Source: Tenacibaculum aiptasiae
GTDB lineage: Bacteria; Bacteroidota; Bacteroidia; Flavobacteriales; Flavobacteriaceae
DNA length: 64,000 nt
Assembly: GCF_008806755.1 (NCBI RefSeq)
Contig: NZ_WAAU01000013.1
Location: forward strand, 83,057-147,056
Reading direction: 5' to 3'
The notes beneath the pieces were generated by a model. That model was not told where the DNA came from and ran no database searches. It worked only from the letters and a program-made list of their open reading frames with translations. The translations under genes were made by a program, and so were the position numbers. Shown piece by piece: positions 14,905 through 25,736 of this stretch (position 1 is the stretch's first letter; each line of letters opens with the position of its first letter).

Positions 14905-16395
14905 TTATTTCAAAAAGCTAATATCGATATTTTTTAATGCTTCGTTTTCTTTTGCTAAGTCATATAAGGTTTCATCAAAATCTGTTTTTACAGATTTATT
15001 TGCGCCTAACGATACTAAGTGTTTGATAATCTTATCATTTTTAGCAGTCATAACCGCTTTTTGTAATGCTGTTAAACCTTTGTTATTTTTTGCATTAATA
15101 TTAATTTTATATTCTTTAATAAAATCTAACATTGGAATGCTTTGCTTATCTACAGCTAAATGATATAAAGTATTTCCGTCTTTCTGAGTTTTTTCAACAT
15201 CTAATCCTTTAGATTTTAAAGCATTTAGTTTTTTAGAAAACTCCTCTTTATTTTTAGGGTTAAATGTTTTGAATAAATAATAGTTTAAGTTGTTTCCTTT
15301 TTTGTCAACTATAGCAACATCAGAGCCTTTTGATATAAAATAATCAACTACTTCAGGTTTGTTTCTTAAAGCATAAGTTAAAGCAGATCTACCATCCTTA
15401 TTAGTATGATTAATATCTTTCGTTTTGTCAGCTAATAATTTTATAATCTCTATAGAATTTCTACTCGAAGCATTTAATAAAGGAGTATTTCCTTCTTTAT
15501 TAGCTTGGTTTGCATCTACACCTTTGTCAATAAAATACTCGTAAGTTGCTATATCTTTATTTCTATATGATAAATTGTGTAAAGGAGTAGTACCTTCTTT
15601 ATTAGTAATGTTTGGATTAATTCCTAAACCTTCTAAATATTTAAAATAGTCTAATGAGTTATAACCTCTTCTAGAACCTCTGGTCGCAAATAGCATTGCA
15701 TTTCCACCTTTTTTATTCAATGTTTTATATGGTAATCCTTTTTTAATCAGTAATTCTAGCATTTTTTTATTACCAGATTGAGCAGTATAATTAAAAGCAC
15801 CATTACCATCTTTATCGGTAGAATTAATATCTAACCCTTTTTTAGTGAAATAGTCTACTAATTTAAAGTCTTCTAATTTTGGAGTAATTAATAACAAAGC
15901 ATTAGCTCCTTTAGGAGTTTTATCTTTTAAAATGTTTGCTCCTTTACTTATTAAAAGGTCATACAGTTTTGTGTTTGTTACACCTGCAACAGCAGCGAAG
16001 TTTAGTAGTGAATATCCTTTATCATCAATGACATCAGTTTTAGCACCATTGTTCAATAAATAGTTAACAATTGGCATGTTATTTTTATAGGCTGCCCAAA
16101 AAATATAAGTCCTACCATCATGAGTTAATTTGTTAACATCATTTCCTTTTTTGCTAAGTAAGTGTTTAATTACATTTTCGTCTGCATTTTCTAACAAAGC
16201 ATATACAACAGCATCAAAACCATATCTGTTTAGTTTTGTAGCACTGTTACCTTCTTTAATTTTTTGTTCAACTTGGTCAATAGAAGGTTTAGTTTTCCAA
16301 AAATCTCTCTTTAAAAAGATGTTTGTGTTTTGAGCAAAAACTACCGAGCTTATTAAAAATAAACTCAGTAGTAATTTAATATTTAATGATTTCAT
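14905..16395 (-). CDS. Exported ankyrin-repeat protein
   Basis: A 496-aa protein with a signal peptide (1-22, ending VFAQ) and about twelve ankyrin repeats filling the rest (for example DGRTYIFWAAYKNNMPIVNY, DGNGAFNYTAQSGNKKMLEL, EGTTPLHNLSYRNKDI, DGRSALTYALRNKPEVVDYF). No enzymatic domain is present. It is encoded 16 nt before the DUF2271 gene and 5 nt after the DUF6607 gene, so it is part of the heme/iron operon. A periplasmic scaffold or chaperone role is the natural inference; the partner is unknown. Confidence 0.85.
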   Translation of the reverse strand: MKSLNIKLLLSLFLISSVVFAQNTNIFLKRDFWKTKPSIDQVEQKIKEGNSATKLNRYGFDAVVYALLENADENVIKHLLSKKGNDVNKLTHDGRTYIFWAAYKNNMPIVNYLLNNGAKTDVIDDKGYSLLNFAAVAGVTNTKLYDLLISKGANILKDKTPKGANALLLITPKLEDFKLVDYFTKKGLDINSTDKDGNGAFNYTAQSGNKKMLELLIKKGLPYKTLNKKGGNAMLFATRGSRRGYNSLDYFKYLEGLGINPNITNKEGTTPLHNLSYRNKDIATYEYFIDKGVDANQANKEGNTPLLNASSRNSIEIIKLLADKTKDINHTNKDGRSALTYALRNKPEVVDYFISKGSDVAIVDKKGNNLNYYLFKTFNPKNKEEFSKKLNALKSKGLDVEKTQKDGNTLYHLAVDKQSIPMLDFIKEYKININAKNNKGLTALQKAVMTAKNDKIIKHLVSLGANKSVKTDFDETLYDLAKENEALKNIDISFLK

Positions 16396-16400
16396 TTAGA

Positions 16401-17300
16401 TTATTTTTTTACAAATGACTCTATAATGTTATTCATTTCGTCTTCTTTAAGCTTTTCAGAATAAAGGTGTTTGAATAACGCTTTATTGTCAACTTTAGCC
16501 TTCAAAGATAGGTCTTTATTTCTTCCGTAAACCTCAGACCATTTATTTCTAACCGATTGCCACTTAGCTTGGTTCTTTTTCCACCAATCTTGAGCAGCTT
16601 GACAACGAGAATCTGGAACTCTTACATAAGTATTGTATCCTTTTTCTTTTGCAATAACAAAATCTTTTTCTCCTGCTTTACGTACTACCTTCTTGTTATC
16701 TTGATCGTGAACCCAACCGTAATCAGTTATTTCATGACGATTACCTCTTTCGGTAACATTATAATCAGCTCTTTGAGTATATTCTCTTCTTGGTAATGGA
16801 GCATCAGTAGTGTTTTCCCAATAGCTTTTTCCATCAACATGAACCCAAGTACCAGATCCTTCATAACGTGGACTATCATCTACTTGATATACCTTTTGTG
16901 TCCATTGTTTTTTAACGTCAGATTTTGGTTTGTTTACATATAACCAATTGTTGTCTCCATTAAACATATAGAAATCACGGTTTTGATACATCCAATCTTG
17001 TCTCCAGTGCTTAACAATATATGGTTTGTCTGGACTACCTACTTGTAATAAATGTTGGATTGATATTTTGTTTTTTTCATCTTCCACTAATTCAGCCCAT
17101 TCTAAACCTTTGGCGATTTTGGTTTTTGAAGGCTTATATAATGAATCTTTACTATAGTTAAATGTCTCAGTAAAGTTAAAAGTCACTTCAAAACAACCAC
17201 ACATTTTCTTAATGGCTTTTAAGTCTTTACTTTTTTTGCTTTGTGCATTTACAGTGAATGCTGCAAACGTTATTAGAGTTACTACGAATAAGTTTCTCAT
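16401..17300 (-). CDS. DUF6607 family protein
   Basis: A 299-aa exported protein (signal peptide 1-19, TVNAQ) that matches the family I know as DUF6607: KKMCGCFEVTFNFTETFNY at the mature N-terminus, HLLQVG, KHWRQDW, YEGSGTWVHVDGKSYWENTT and a C-terminal helical tail. The family is rich in Trp and Tyr, like periplasmic ligand-binding proteins. It is the first gene of the leftward operon and is divergently transcribed from the TonB receptor. This context suggests a role in heme or metal handling, but no activity has been shown that I can name. Confidence 0.75.
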   Translation of the reverse strand: MRNLFVVTLITFAAFTVNAQSKKSKDLKAIKKMCGCFEVTFNFTETFNYSKDSLYKPSKTKIAKGLEWAELVEDEKNKISIQHLLQVGSPDKPYIVKHWRQDWMYQNRDFYMFNGDNNWLYVNKPKSDVKKQWTQKVYQVDDSPRYEGSGTWVHVDGKSYWENTTDAPLPRREYTQRADYNVTERGNRHEITDYGWVHDQDNKKVVRKAGEKDFVIAKEKGYNTYVRVPDSRCQAAQDWWKKNQAKWQSVRNKWSEVYGRNKDLSLKAKVDNKALFKHLYSEKLKEDEMNNIIESFVKK

Positions 17301-17333
17301 TGTTTGTTTTATTATGTTTTTAAAAATTTTTCA

Positions 17334-17383
17334 CAAAAATATAAAATTTATTTAGATTGATTTAAAATAACTATATATATTTG
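17334..17383. promoter_or_regulatory. Divergent promoters of the heme/iron locus
   Basis: Rightward: a perfect TATATTTG at 17376-17383, 17 nt before the receptor ATG, with a TTG at 17357-17359 (16-nt spacer, rather short). Leftward: a perfect TATTTTTG on the minus strand at 17341-17334. Between them at 17351-17366 is an imperfect palindrome TTTAGATTGATTTAAA that overlaps the rightward -33 region and could be an operator, for example for a Fur-type regulator. The operator is a guess. Confidence 0.5.
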
Positions 17384-17399
17384 CCGAAAATTATTAAGA

Positions 17400-19490
17400 A
17401 TGTTTCTAAATAAAATTTTAACTTTTCTACTTGTGTTTACAGGAATAGTAGTTTTCTCTCAAGAAGAACAAAGTAGAGATAGTATAAAACATAATGACTT
17501 AGATGAAGTTGTGGTTACTGCAACTAGAACCAAAAGGCAGTTGTCTTCAGTACCAATGCCAGTAACATTAGTATCAAAAAAACAATTACAACAGTCAGGT
17601 TCTGTAAGGTTAAGAGATATATTATTAGAACAAACAGGAATTGTAATGGTTTCTGACTTTGGAAATTCAGAAGGAGTTCAATTGCAAGGTGTAGCTGCTG
17701 ATTATACTCTAATATTAATTGATGGAGTACCAGTTGTAGGTAGAACAGCAGGAAATATAGATTTACGAAGGCTTACTGTAAATAATATTAAACAGATAGA
17801 AATAGTAAAAGGACCATCGTCTTCTTTATATGGTTCAGAAGCTATTGGTGGAGTAATAAATATTATTACTGAGCAACCAAAAGAAGGGCAATTTAAAGGA
17901 GATTTACAATTGTTAGCTAGAGGAGGAGCAAGAAATGAGTTAGATATTAATACTAATGTAATTTCTAAAAAAAATAAGTTTGGAATTGTAGCAGGTCTTA
18001 ATTTGAATTCAAGTAAAGGATTTGATTTAACGCCTGAATCTCCTAACTCTAAAACAACATATCCGCACCAAAATTATACAGGTAATTTACAACTTAGTTA
18101 TGATTTTTCTGATAAACTAAAAGCTCTAGTAGATGGTAGGTATTATAAACAAGAACAGAATAATCCTTCTTCAGATAACAAACAAACTGATTGGAATTTT
18201 AATGCGAATGTTTCTCATAAGCTTTCTGATTCGTGGGATATAGATTACACATTTTATGGAACTCGTTATAAAACGGAGAGTATTTTTAATGGAAGTTTAG
18301 ATTTATTTAATAGAAGTCTGTTTAGACCTGAAATAAAAACTACTGTTTCATTAGGAGATTATGGTACTGTAGTAGCTGGTGTAGGAGCAAACTTTGATGC
18401 CTTAGAAAGAAGTGCTTTCGATGGAAACAAGAAATACGAAGCTCAATATGTTTTTGGTCAGTATGATTTCAATCCAATAGAGAATTTAAACATTGTAGCT
18501 GGTGCTAGATTTGATAGTCATAATAAATATAAATCGGCATTTTCACCAAAACTTTCTGCAAGTTATAAAATAAACAATTGGGTTACAGCTAAAGGATCAG
18601 TAGGTTATGGATTCAAGGCTCCAGATTTCCGTCAATTGTATTTTAACTTTAGAAATTCATCTGGAGGATATATAGTTCTTGGAACTCAAACTTTACATGA
18701 TTTATATCCAAATGCCACAGGTATTAATAATATTGAAAGAGACTTAAAGCCTGAAAACTCAATAGGGTATAATTTTGGACTTCAATTAAAACCCTTGTCA
18801 AGTTTAAATATTGGAATTAATTTATTTAGAAATGATATTCAAGATTTGATAGATACTTTCGATACCCAATTATCTGCAACAGATTTAGGATTATCTCCTG
18901 GCACTCGAACTTTTTCTTATAGAAATATTAGTGAAGTATATACTCAAGGAGTAGAGGTAGATGTAAATTATAGAATTTCCAATAATTTTAGATTAATAGG
19001 AGGTTATCAATTCTTAGATACAGGTGATAAAGAACAAGAGCGTTTAATAAAAGATGGGAAAGTATTTTTTAGAAGAACACCTTCATCTCCATCAGAACAG
19101 TTAACTCTTTCTCAGTATTTCGGTTTACCAAACCGATCAAAACATACTGCAAACTTAAAGTTGTTTTATGAAAACTTTGAACATGATTTTACGGCGAATA
19201 TTAGAGCGGTTTATAGAAGCAAATATGCACTAAGAGATACTAATAATAGTAAAGGAGTTATTGATAACTATGATAAGTTTGTAGCTTCTCAAATGCGAAT
19301 AAATGTAGCTGTAGATAAAACCTTCTTTAACTTAATGACATTGCAATTAGGAGTTGATAATGTTTTTAATGAACAAGGAAAAAGTAATAAGGATACTTTT
19401 TTCTCTGTAGTGAATGGTCAGAGAATACCTGATGACAGTACATTATTATTAGGTAGAACAGTATATAGTAGAATAACTTTTAAATTTTAA
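17400..19490 (+). CDS. TonB-dependent outer-membrane receptor, HmuR-like
   Basis: A 696-aa receptor: signal peptide (1-20), TonB box region (LDEVVVTATRTKRQL), plug domain (LRDILLEQTGI, LILIDGVPV, IEIVKGPSSSLYGSEAIGGVINIIT), then a 22-strand barrel ending in aromatic ARITFKF style (YSRITFKF). A FRAP-like box (GFKAPDFRQLY) is followed by a His (TLHDLY) and an LKPENS box, an arrangement reminiscent of heme receptors. No N-terminal CarboxypepD domain is present, so it is not a SusC. The next gene encodes HmuY, which supports heme as substrate. It is divergent from the PepSY/DUF2271 operon. Confidence 0.88.
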   Translation: MFLNKILTFLLVFTGIVVFSQEEQSRDSIKHNDLDEVVVTATRTKRQLSSVPMPVTLVSKKQLQQSGSVRLRDILLEQTGIVMVSDFGNSEGVQLQGVAADYTLILIDGVPVVGRTAGNIDLRRLTVNNIKQIEIVKGPSSSLYGSEAIGGVINIITEQPKEGQFKGDLQLLARGGARNELDINTNVISKKNKFGIVAGLNLNSSKGFDLTPESPNSKTTYPHQNYTGNLQLSYDFSDKLKALVDGRYYKQEQNNPSSDNKQTDWNFNANVSHKLSDSWDIDYTFYGTRYKTESIFNGSLDLFNRSLFRPEIKTTVSLGDYGTVVAGVGANFDALERSAFDGNKKYEAQYVFGQYDFNPIENLNIVAGARFDSHNKYKSAFSPKLSASYKINNWVTAKGSVGYGFKAPDFRQLYFNFRNSSGGYIVLGTQTLHDLYPNATGINNIERDLKPENSIGYNFGLQLKPLSSLNIGINLFRNDIQDLIDTFDTQLSATDLGLSPGTRTFSYRNISEVYTQGVEVDVNYRISNNFRLIGGYQFLDTGDKEQERLIKDGKVFFRRTPSSPSEQLTLSQYFGLPNRSKHTANLKLFYENFEHDFTANIRAVYRSKYALRDTNNSKGVIDNYDKFVASQMRINVAVDKTFFNLMTLQLGVDNVFNEQGKSNKDTFFSVVNGQRIPDDSTLLLGRTVYSRITFKF

Positions 19491-19523
19491 AATAAACCTT
19501 AAACATTAATAAATCAATTAAAA

Positions 19524-20126
19524 ATGAAACAATTAAAAACACTTTTAGTTTTAGCAATTATATCTTTTGTAGCTACTTCTTGTAGTGATAGTGATACTCC
19601 AGTAGTTAAGTCGGTTGAAGCTAAAACGATATCAAACTTATATGCACCTCAAAATGGAGGTTTTGGCCAAGGACCAATATCTGGAGAATTTACAAAGTTT
19701 AGTTTTAAGGAAGGTAAAAAAGTAACTGGAGATAATTGGGATATTGCTTTTAGAGGTCTTAGGGTAATTGTAAATGGTGGAAGTAAATATGGATTAACAG
19801 ATGAGCCAGAAAGAACTGGTAATGCATCGTTAGCTGTTGTAAATAGTGAGTTTTCAAAAGTTTTAATGGCACCAGCGGATAGTGAATTTAAACAAGATGC
19901 AAAAGGGGTATATGCTTTACCTGTGAGTGGAGCTGGTTGGTATACTTATAGTAATGGTGTTGTTACTGCTAATGCTGGTACAATTATAGTTATTAAAACT
20001 ATTGATGGAAACTATGCTAAGATGGAGATAAAAAGTTACTATAAAGATTTAACATCTAAAGAAGCAAGATATTATACGTTTGACTATGTATACAACCCAA
20101 ATGTTGGAGATAAAAGTTTAAAATAA
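19524..20126 (+). CDS. hmuY: HmuY family heme-binding lipoprotein
   Basis: A 200-aa lipoprotein with lipobox VATSC at residue 20. The HmuY fold is recognisable from FTKFSFKEGKK, DNWDIAFRGLRVIVNGG and the C-terminal YYTFDYVYNPN. HmuY proteins of Porphyromonas and relatives bind heme at the cell surface and pass it to the TonB receptor. It is encoded 33 nt after the receptor gene in the same direction. Which residues would ligate heme (Met or His) cannot be told without alignment; the mature chain has few His, so Met or Tyr coordination is likely. Confidence 0.82.
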   Translation: MKQLKTLLVLAIISFVATSCSDSDTPVVKSVEAKTISNLYAPQNGGFGQGPISGEFTKFSFKEGKKVTGDNWDIAFRGLRVIVNGGSKYGLTDEPERTGNASLAVVNSEFSKVLMAPADSEFKQDAKGVYALPVSGAGWYTYSNGVVTANAGTIIVIKTIDGNYAKMEIKSYYKDLTSKEARYYTFDYVYNPNVGDKSLK

Positions 20127-20163
20127 TATTATTAAATAAAATCAAATAACCAAGCTTAAATCT

Positions 20164-21933
20164 ATGAAAATGAAACAATTACTTTTAACGATACCTATAG
20201 TTTTATTTATTTTAACTATAACAAATTCATTAGGGCAAAACATTATTAAACCTGAAGGATCAATTGATTTACTAGAGCCAATCAAGAAATCCAGTTCTCA
20301 TAGTGTAACTATTACTAGTTTAGAGTATACTTATGGTGATAAGATTTCTTCAAATGAAACAATAAAAATCCCATCTGATGGGTATGTTCACTTGAAAGCT
20401 AATGTTTTGGTTTTTAATCATAGTGGGGTTTTTCAGGGGTTTAGGCAAATGATGTATAGGAAAAATTCAACTGGAAAAACGTATTCAATTGGTAATCCTG
20501 TATATAGAGAAAATAGGTTTATGACTAATTGGGTGTCTGAAATTACTTTTATTTTAACCAAAGATATGTTTGAATCGGGAAAAATTGGCTCATTATTTGC
20601 TAAGTTTGAGTCTAACTGGGGGAACAGATGGTTAAGTGATGGTTTTAAGGTATCTATTGATCAAGTTGGAATTTTAAATAATAAGATTAGTGGAAATCAA
20701 ACAATAAAGGCAGGAAAGAGTGCATCTGTTTTAACAGGTACTATGCCCACTGGAGGAAATGGTAGTTATTCATTTCAATGGCAAAAACAATCCTTAGGAG
20801 AAAGAGTTTATACAAATATTCCTGGAGCAACATCAAAAGATTTTAATCCTGGAATTCTTAATAAAACTACTTATTTTAGAAGGATAGTAAAATCTTATGG
20901 TTTTAATAATACTGTTAGTAATCAAGTATTGATTACTGTAGAAATACCTTTAGCAAATAATGTGATTTGTTGTGATCAAACTTTAAATTATGACGAAATC
21001 CCAGCAACTTTAACAGGTACAATTCCAGGAGATGGAAGTGGTGATTTTGTTTATGATTGGGATTCTCGAACTAAATTCCCAGGTAAAAGTGATTATGGTA
21101 TATGGACAAATACAGTAGGAAATAGTAAAGATTATGTATTTAAAAGAGCGCTTCCAGATTATGCTGCGGAACCATATTATGTCCAATATAGAAGACATGC
21201 CTATTCTGTAAAAACAGGAAGAAGTAGCTTTAGTAATATTATTACAATTAAACAGAATCCAGACAATAAAGGTATAAGAAATAACTCTATTTCTACATCT
21301 TCAGGTTCAGGAGTTTTTAATGGAACTACACCAACAGGAGGAAGTGGAAGTTATACATATCAATGGTATTTTACAATTGAATGTGCAGCTGACCATATTT
21401 ATGCTTATAATGAACCTATTCCTGGTGCCACTTCTAAAGATCATACAGTGACCATGCCATGGGTTAGTAGTTCACCATGTAAAGAAACATTATTTTTTCA
21501 TAGGTTAACTACAGATTCAGAAGGAAGAACTCAGTATTCTAATTCTATAAATATGTCTGGAGGAGATAGTTCAGATTATTTTGGTAAGAGTTCATCAAAA
21601 TCATCTAAAAAACAAATAGTGTCTCATTCTCAGAATGAAACCGAATTATTAGATATTCCAGAAATTATAGAAGGTAAAAAAGATTTTAATTTATTAGTTG
21701 ATAATTTAACTGAGCAAATAAAAATAAAATCGAATTTTAAAAAGGACACAAATCTTAATATTTCATTAGTTTCTATAATAGATGGTAAAAAGTCTACAGT
21801 GTATGAAGGAAAAGTGAAAAAAGGTAATTGGAATTTTGAATATAATACAACGAAAGGTATAAATAAAGGAATTTATGTTTGTAGAATAATATATGATGGA
21901 GAAGTTTTCTCTAAAAAGATTATTATTAGATAA
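20164..21933 (+). CDS. T9SS-secreted surface protein with Ig-like repeats
   Basis: A 589-aa protein with a signal peptide (residues 5-24, LGQ) and a C-terminal type IX sorting domain (NKGIYVCRIIYDGEVFSKKIIIR). The middle holds three to four SprB-like/Ig-like repeats with the motif PTGGxGSYxxQW (for example TMPTGGNGSYSFQWQ, TTPTGGSGSYTYQW), each ending IPGATSKD. It starts 37 nt after hmuY, so it may be transcribed with the heme uptake genes. A surface adhesin or ligand-capture role is inferred only. Confidence 0.8.
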   Translation: MKMKQLLLTIPIVLFILTITNSLGQNIIKPEGSIDLLEPIKKSSSHSVTITSLEYTYGDKISSNETIKIPSDGYVHLKANVLVFNHSGVFQGFRQMMYRKNSTGKTYSIGNPVYRENRFMTNWVSEITFILTKDMFESGKIGSLFAKFESNWGNRWLSDGFKVSIDQVGILNNKISGNQTIKAGKSASVLTGTMPTGGNGSYSFQWQKQSLGERVYTNIPGATSKDFNPGILNKTTYFRRIVKSYGFNNTVSNQVLITVEIPLANNVICCDQTLNYDEIPATLTGTIPGDGSGDFVYDWDSRTKFPGKSDYGIWTNTVGNSKDYVFKRALPDYAAEPYYVQYRRHAYSVKTGRSSFSNIITIKQNPDNKGIRNNSISTSSGSGVFNGTTPTGGSGSYTYQWYFTIECAADHIYAYNEPIPGATSKDHTVTMPWVSSSPCKETLFFHRLTTDSEGRTQYSNSINMSGGDSSDYFGKSSSKSSKKQIVSHSQNETELLDIPEIIEGKKDFNLLVDNLTEQIKIKSNFKKDTNLNISLVSIIDGKKSTVYEGKVKKGNWNFEYNTTKGINKGIYVCRIIYDGEVFSKKIIIR

Positions 21934-21985
21934 AGAAAAACTTCAGTAATGTAATTATTGAATTTTGTTAGTTTTTGTTACGTTT

Positions 21986-22024
21986 GAATGGTTTAATCAT
22001 TATGATTAAACCATTCTTTTTTAT
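21986..22024. terminator. Strong rho-independent terminator
   Basis: A perfect 14-bp stem GAATGGTTTAATCA/TGATTAAACCATTC with a TTA loop, followed by six T. It ends the receptor-hmuY-surface protein unit. Confidence 0.85.
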
Positions 22025-22085
22025 AAAAAAAACACAAGCCTAATTATTAGAAGACCTGTGTTAAGATTTTTTATAAACTATATTA

Positions 22086-22661
22086 CTATTTAGTATAATC
22101 TATAACTATGTTTATAGTAGTGTTCACTGTAATTCCTCCTTGAGAAATCTTTTGTTCGATGGTTTTTCTTAATTTTAAAGAGTTAGGAGTTAGCTCAGTA
22201 ATTTTAAAATCAGCGTCACCTAGATTTACCGTATTATTAATTTGATCTGGTAAATTTGCCTTAATTAATTCTCCATTTTTAATAGTTAAAATGTTATTAT
22301 TTAATTCCCAGTCAGCTTCACTAGTAATATTTTCTACTTTAAATGTTTCTGTATGTGTTTGACCACTCGTTGTTGAAGTTGTTTTAATATCATAAGAACC
22401 AGATGCATTCGTTTTATTTGGGTTTTCAGTAAAAGCTGTAGTAGCATTAATATTAATTCCTTCTCCAACAAAACTTGTTTTTGGAATTGTTATTGGACCT
22501 CCAGAAATTTCTAAATTTCCATCATATTTATAATTGGTAAGTTTCCATTCACCAATAAGGTCATTCTGATTGTAGTTTATATTTTCATCAGAATCAGTAC
22601 AGCTAGTAAAAGTAATAATTGAAAATATTAATACTAGTTTCATTAACATAATTTTTTTCAT
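22086..22661 (-). CDS. Lipocalin-like lipoprotein
   Basis: A 191-aa lipoprotein with lipobox TFTSC at about residue 21. The mature N-terminus NDLIGEWKLTNYKYDG is the characteristic start of the lipocalin-like family of Bacteroidota, and the rest is beta-rich. The ligand is unknown. It stands alone between the heme locus terminator and uvrA; a weak hairpin (AACACA...TGTGTT, about 22030-22062) after its stop may terminate it. Confidence 0.75.
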   Translation of the reverse strand: MKKIMLMKLVLIFSIITFTSCTDSDENINYNQNDLIGEWKLTNYKYDGNLEISGGPITIPKTSFVGEGININATTAFTENPNKTNASGSYDIKTTSTTSGQTHTETFKVENITSEADWELNNNILTIKNGELIKANLPDQINNTVNLGDADFKITELTPNSLKLRKTIEQKISQGGITVNTTINIVIDYTK

Positions 22662-22825
22662 AATGTTTTTTGTTTAAAATATTTAAAAAGTTAGTTTATG
22701 AAAGAGTATGGAAAATAACTAATTAACCGGAGGTTAAAAAAAGATTTTTCATAGCAGCTTTCATTTTTTCCGTAAAAATATTCTTTTTAGAGAAATAATA
22801 AAATGAAAATAGTAATATTTTAATG

Positions 22826-25615
22826 TTAGATAATTTTTTCTGCCAAATATTTAGAAGTATATGATTTTTTATTTTTAGCCAATTCTTCTGGAGTACCTGT
22901 GAAAATTAATTGACCTCCATTTTTTCCACCTTCTAAACCTAAATCAATAATATAATCGGCACACTTAATAAGTTCTATATTATGTTCAATTACAATGATT
23001 GAATGCCCTCTTTCTATTAATGCGTTGAATGAAGCTAATAATTTTTTTATATCATGGAAATGTAAACCTGTTGTCGGTTCGTCAAAAATAAATAAGGCTT
23101 TATCTTTAGTGTTTCCTTTTACTAAAAAAGAAGCTAGTTTTATACGTTGTGCTTCACCTCCTGAAAGGGTAGAAGAAGATTGTCCTAGTTGAACATATCC
23201 TAATCCAACATCGTGTAGAGGTTTTAATTTCTTTGCAATTTTAGGTTGATTGTGTTTTGTAAAGAAGGCAACAGCATCATCTATGGTAAGATTTAAGATA
23301 TCGTCAATAGACTTCCCTTCGAAAGTAACTTCTAAAACCTCCTTTTTAAAGCGTTTTCCATTACAAGCTTCACACTCTAAATGAACATCAGCCATAAATT
23401 GCATTTCAATAGTAACTTCTCCTTCACCTTTACAAACTTCACAGCGACCGCCTTCTACGTTAAAAGAAAAATGCTTTGGTTGATAGTTACGTATTTTTGA
23501 TAGCTTTTGAGTTGATAATAATTTACGAATATCATCATAAGCCTTTATGTATGTAACTGGATTAGATCTTGATGAACGACCTATTGGGTTTTGATCTATG
23601 AATTCAACATGTTTTAAATTATCATAACTTCCTTTGATTTCTGTGTATTGTCCAATTTTATTTCCATATCCAATCAATTCTTTTTGCATTACTGGATATA
23701 GAATTTTCTTAACTAAAGTACTTTTTCCACTACCAGATACTCCTGTAATAACAGTTAGGTTATTTAGGGGGAAAGAAACATTAATGTTTTTTAAATTGTT
23801 TTCACGAGCTCCAATAATATCAATAGTATTTTTGGAAGCTCTACGTTGTACAGGAACCTCTATTTTTAGTTTTTCTGATAAGTATTGAGCAGTTAATGAT
23901 TCTGATTTTAATATTTCTTTAAAAGTACCTTCTGCTACTACATTACCACCATAAGTACCTGCTTCTGGACCTATATCAATAACATAATCGGCTTCTTTCA
24001 TAATATCTTCGTCATGTTCTACAACAATAACAGTATTACCTAAGTCGCGTAGGTTTTTTAAAACTCCAATTAACCTTTCTGTATCTTTTGGATGTAATCC
24101 AATACTAGGTTCATCTAAAATATACATTGAACCTACTAAAGAACTTCCTAACGAAGTAGCTAAGTTTATACGTTGACTTTCTCCTCCTGAAAGTGTGTTT
24201 GAAGTTCTATTTAAGGTTAAATAGTTTAATCCAACGTCTTGTAAAAATTGTAAACGGTTATTAATCTCAGTAAGTAATCGTTTTCCTATTTTTTCTTCGT
24301 ATTTGTTAAGTTGTATACTTTTAAAAAAAGCAGCAAGTTCATCTAATGGTAAGCTAACCAAATCAGAAATTACTTTACCATATACTTGTACATAATTTGC
24401 TTCTTTTCGCAAACGTTTACCATTACAATTAGTACAAGTGGTTTTACCTCTATATCGAGATAACATTACTCGATTTTGAATTTTATAGCTTTTTTCTTCT
24501 AATTTTTTGAATAGACTATTAATTCCATCAAACTTTTTAGTACCATTCCAAACTAATTGTTTTTGCTCTTCAGTAAGCTCAAACCAAGGTTTATGAATTG
24601 GAATATCAAAGTCTGAAGCATTTAAAATTAAGTTATCCTTATATTCTTTATAACTATCTGTTTTGAAAGGGAAAATAGCATCTTCATAAATAGAAAGTCC
24701 AGTATTAGGAATTACTAATTCTTCATCAATTCCTATAACACTTCCGTAACCTTCACAAGTTGGACAAGCTCCATAAGGATTGTTAAAACTAAAAAGGTGT
24801 GTATTTGGTTCTAAAAAGGAAATTCCATCCAATTCAAATTTATTGCTAAATTCAGTAAGCTTATTATCGGTTAAGTTTTCAATAAAACAAATTCCTTTTC
24901 CTTCAAAAAAAGCAGTTTGTACAGCATCTCCTAAACGATTGTAAAAATCTTCTTCATTTTTTACAACAATTCGATCTACAACTAAAAGCAGTTCGTTGCC
25001 TTTAAAATCAGCAATAGGAAATTCATCAATTCGATACACTGTCTCGTTATGTTTTATACGAGCATATCCCTGTTGGGTTAATACCTGAATTACTGTTTTG
25101 ATATCTCTTTTTTCGTTGATTGTAATAGGAGCTAATAACAATAATTTAGTACGTTCTTCAAATTGTTTTACAAAATTTAAAACGTCGGAAACCGTATGTT
25201 TCTTTACTTCATTACCAGAAATAGGAGAGAAGGTTTTTCCAATACGAGCATATAATAATTTGATATAATCGTAAATTTCTGTTGAGGTACCCACGGTTGA
25301 TCTTGGGTTGGTAGAATTTACCTTTTGCTCTATGGCAATTGCTGGAGCAATACCTTTAATATAATCTACTTTTGGTTTGTGTAATTTACCTAAGAATTGA
25401 CGTGCATAAGACGATAAACTTTCTACATAGCGCCTTTGACCTTCTGCATACAAAGTATCAAAAGCTAAGGATGATTTCCCTGAACCAGAAAGTCCAGTAA
25501 TAACAACTAATTTATTACGAGGAATAACGACATCTATATTTTTTAAGTTATGGAGACTTGCTCCTTTTATAATGATGTTTTCTTTAGGATTTATAGTAGA
25601 AATATCTGTCTTCAT
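22826..25615 (-). CDS. uvrA: Excinuclease ABC subunit A
   Basis: A 929-aa UvrA with the full set of landmarks. Walker A loops [12 protein letters not shown] near residue 40 and [11 protein letters not shown] near 625; two ABC signatures LSGGESQRI and LSGGEAQRI; zinc-binding CxxC pairs (CPTC/CTNC and CEVC/CEAC); and the UvrB-interacting region with [13 protein letters not shown]. It recognises helix-distorting lesions in nucleotide excision repair with UvrB and loads UvrB. It is monocistronic here. The promoter region upstream contains TACTTTTA, close to TAnnTTTG. Confidence 0.97.
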   Translation of the reverse strand: MKTDISTINPKENIIIKGASLHNLKNIDVVIPRNKLVVITGLSGSGKSSLAFDTLYAEGQRRYVESLSSYARQFLGKLHKPKVDYIKGIAPAIAIEQKVNSTNPRSTVGTSTEIYDYIKLLYARIGKTFSPISGNEVKKHTVSDVLNFVKQFEERTKLLLLAPITINEKRDIKTVIQVLTQQGYARIKHNETVYRIDEFPIADFKGNELLLVVDRIVVKNEEDFYNRLGDAVQTAFFEGKGICFIENLTDNKLTEFSNKFELDGISFLEPNTHLFSFNNPYGACPTCEGYGSVIGIDEELVIPNTGLSIYEDAIFPFKTDSYKEYKDNLILNASDFDIPIHKPWFELTEEQKQLVWNGTKKFDGINSLFKKLEEKSYKIQNRVMLSRYRGKTTCTNCNGKRLRKEANYVQVYGKVISDLVSLPLDELAAFFKSIQLNKYEEKIGKRLLTEINNRLQFLQDVGLNYLTLNRTSNTLSGGESQRINLATSLGSSLVGSMYILDEPSIGLHPKDTERLIGVLKNLRDLGNTVIVVEHDEDIMKEADYVIDIGPEAGTYGGNVVAEGTFKEILKSESLTAQYLSEKLKIEVPVQRRASKNTIDIIGARENNLKNINVSFPLNNLTVITGVSGSGKSTLVKKILYPVMQKELIGYGNKIGQYTEIKGSYDNLKHVEFIDQNPIGRSSRSNPVTYIKAYDDIRKLLSTQKLSKIRNYQPKHFSFNVEGGRCEVCKGEGEVTIEMQFMADVHLECEACNGKRFKKEVLEVTFEGKSIDDILNLTIDDAVAFFTKHNQPKIAKKLKPLHDVGLGYVQLGQSSSTLSGGEAQRIKLASFLVKGNTKDKALFIFDEPTTGLHFHDIKKLLASFNALIERGHSIIVIEHNIELIKCADYIIDLGLEGGKNGGQLIFTGTPEELAKNKKSYTSKYLAEKII

Positions 25616-25736
25616 TTACACAAAAAAATAAACGATAAAAGTACGGTTTATTTTTTAGGTAAGAAACAGATATTAAAGTGTAGTTTAAATTAAAACCACA
25701 CTATCAAGTAGAGCGATTTATTTGTTTTTTATTGAT

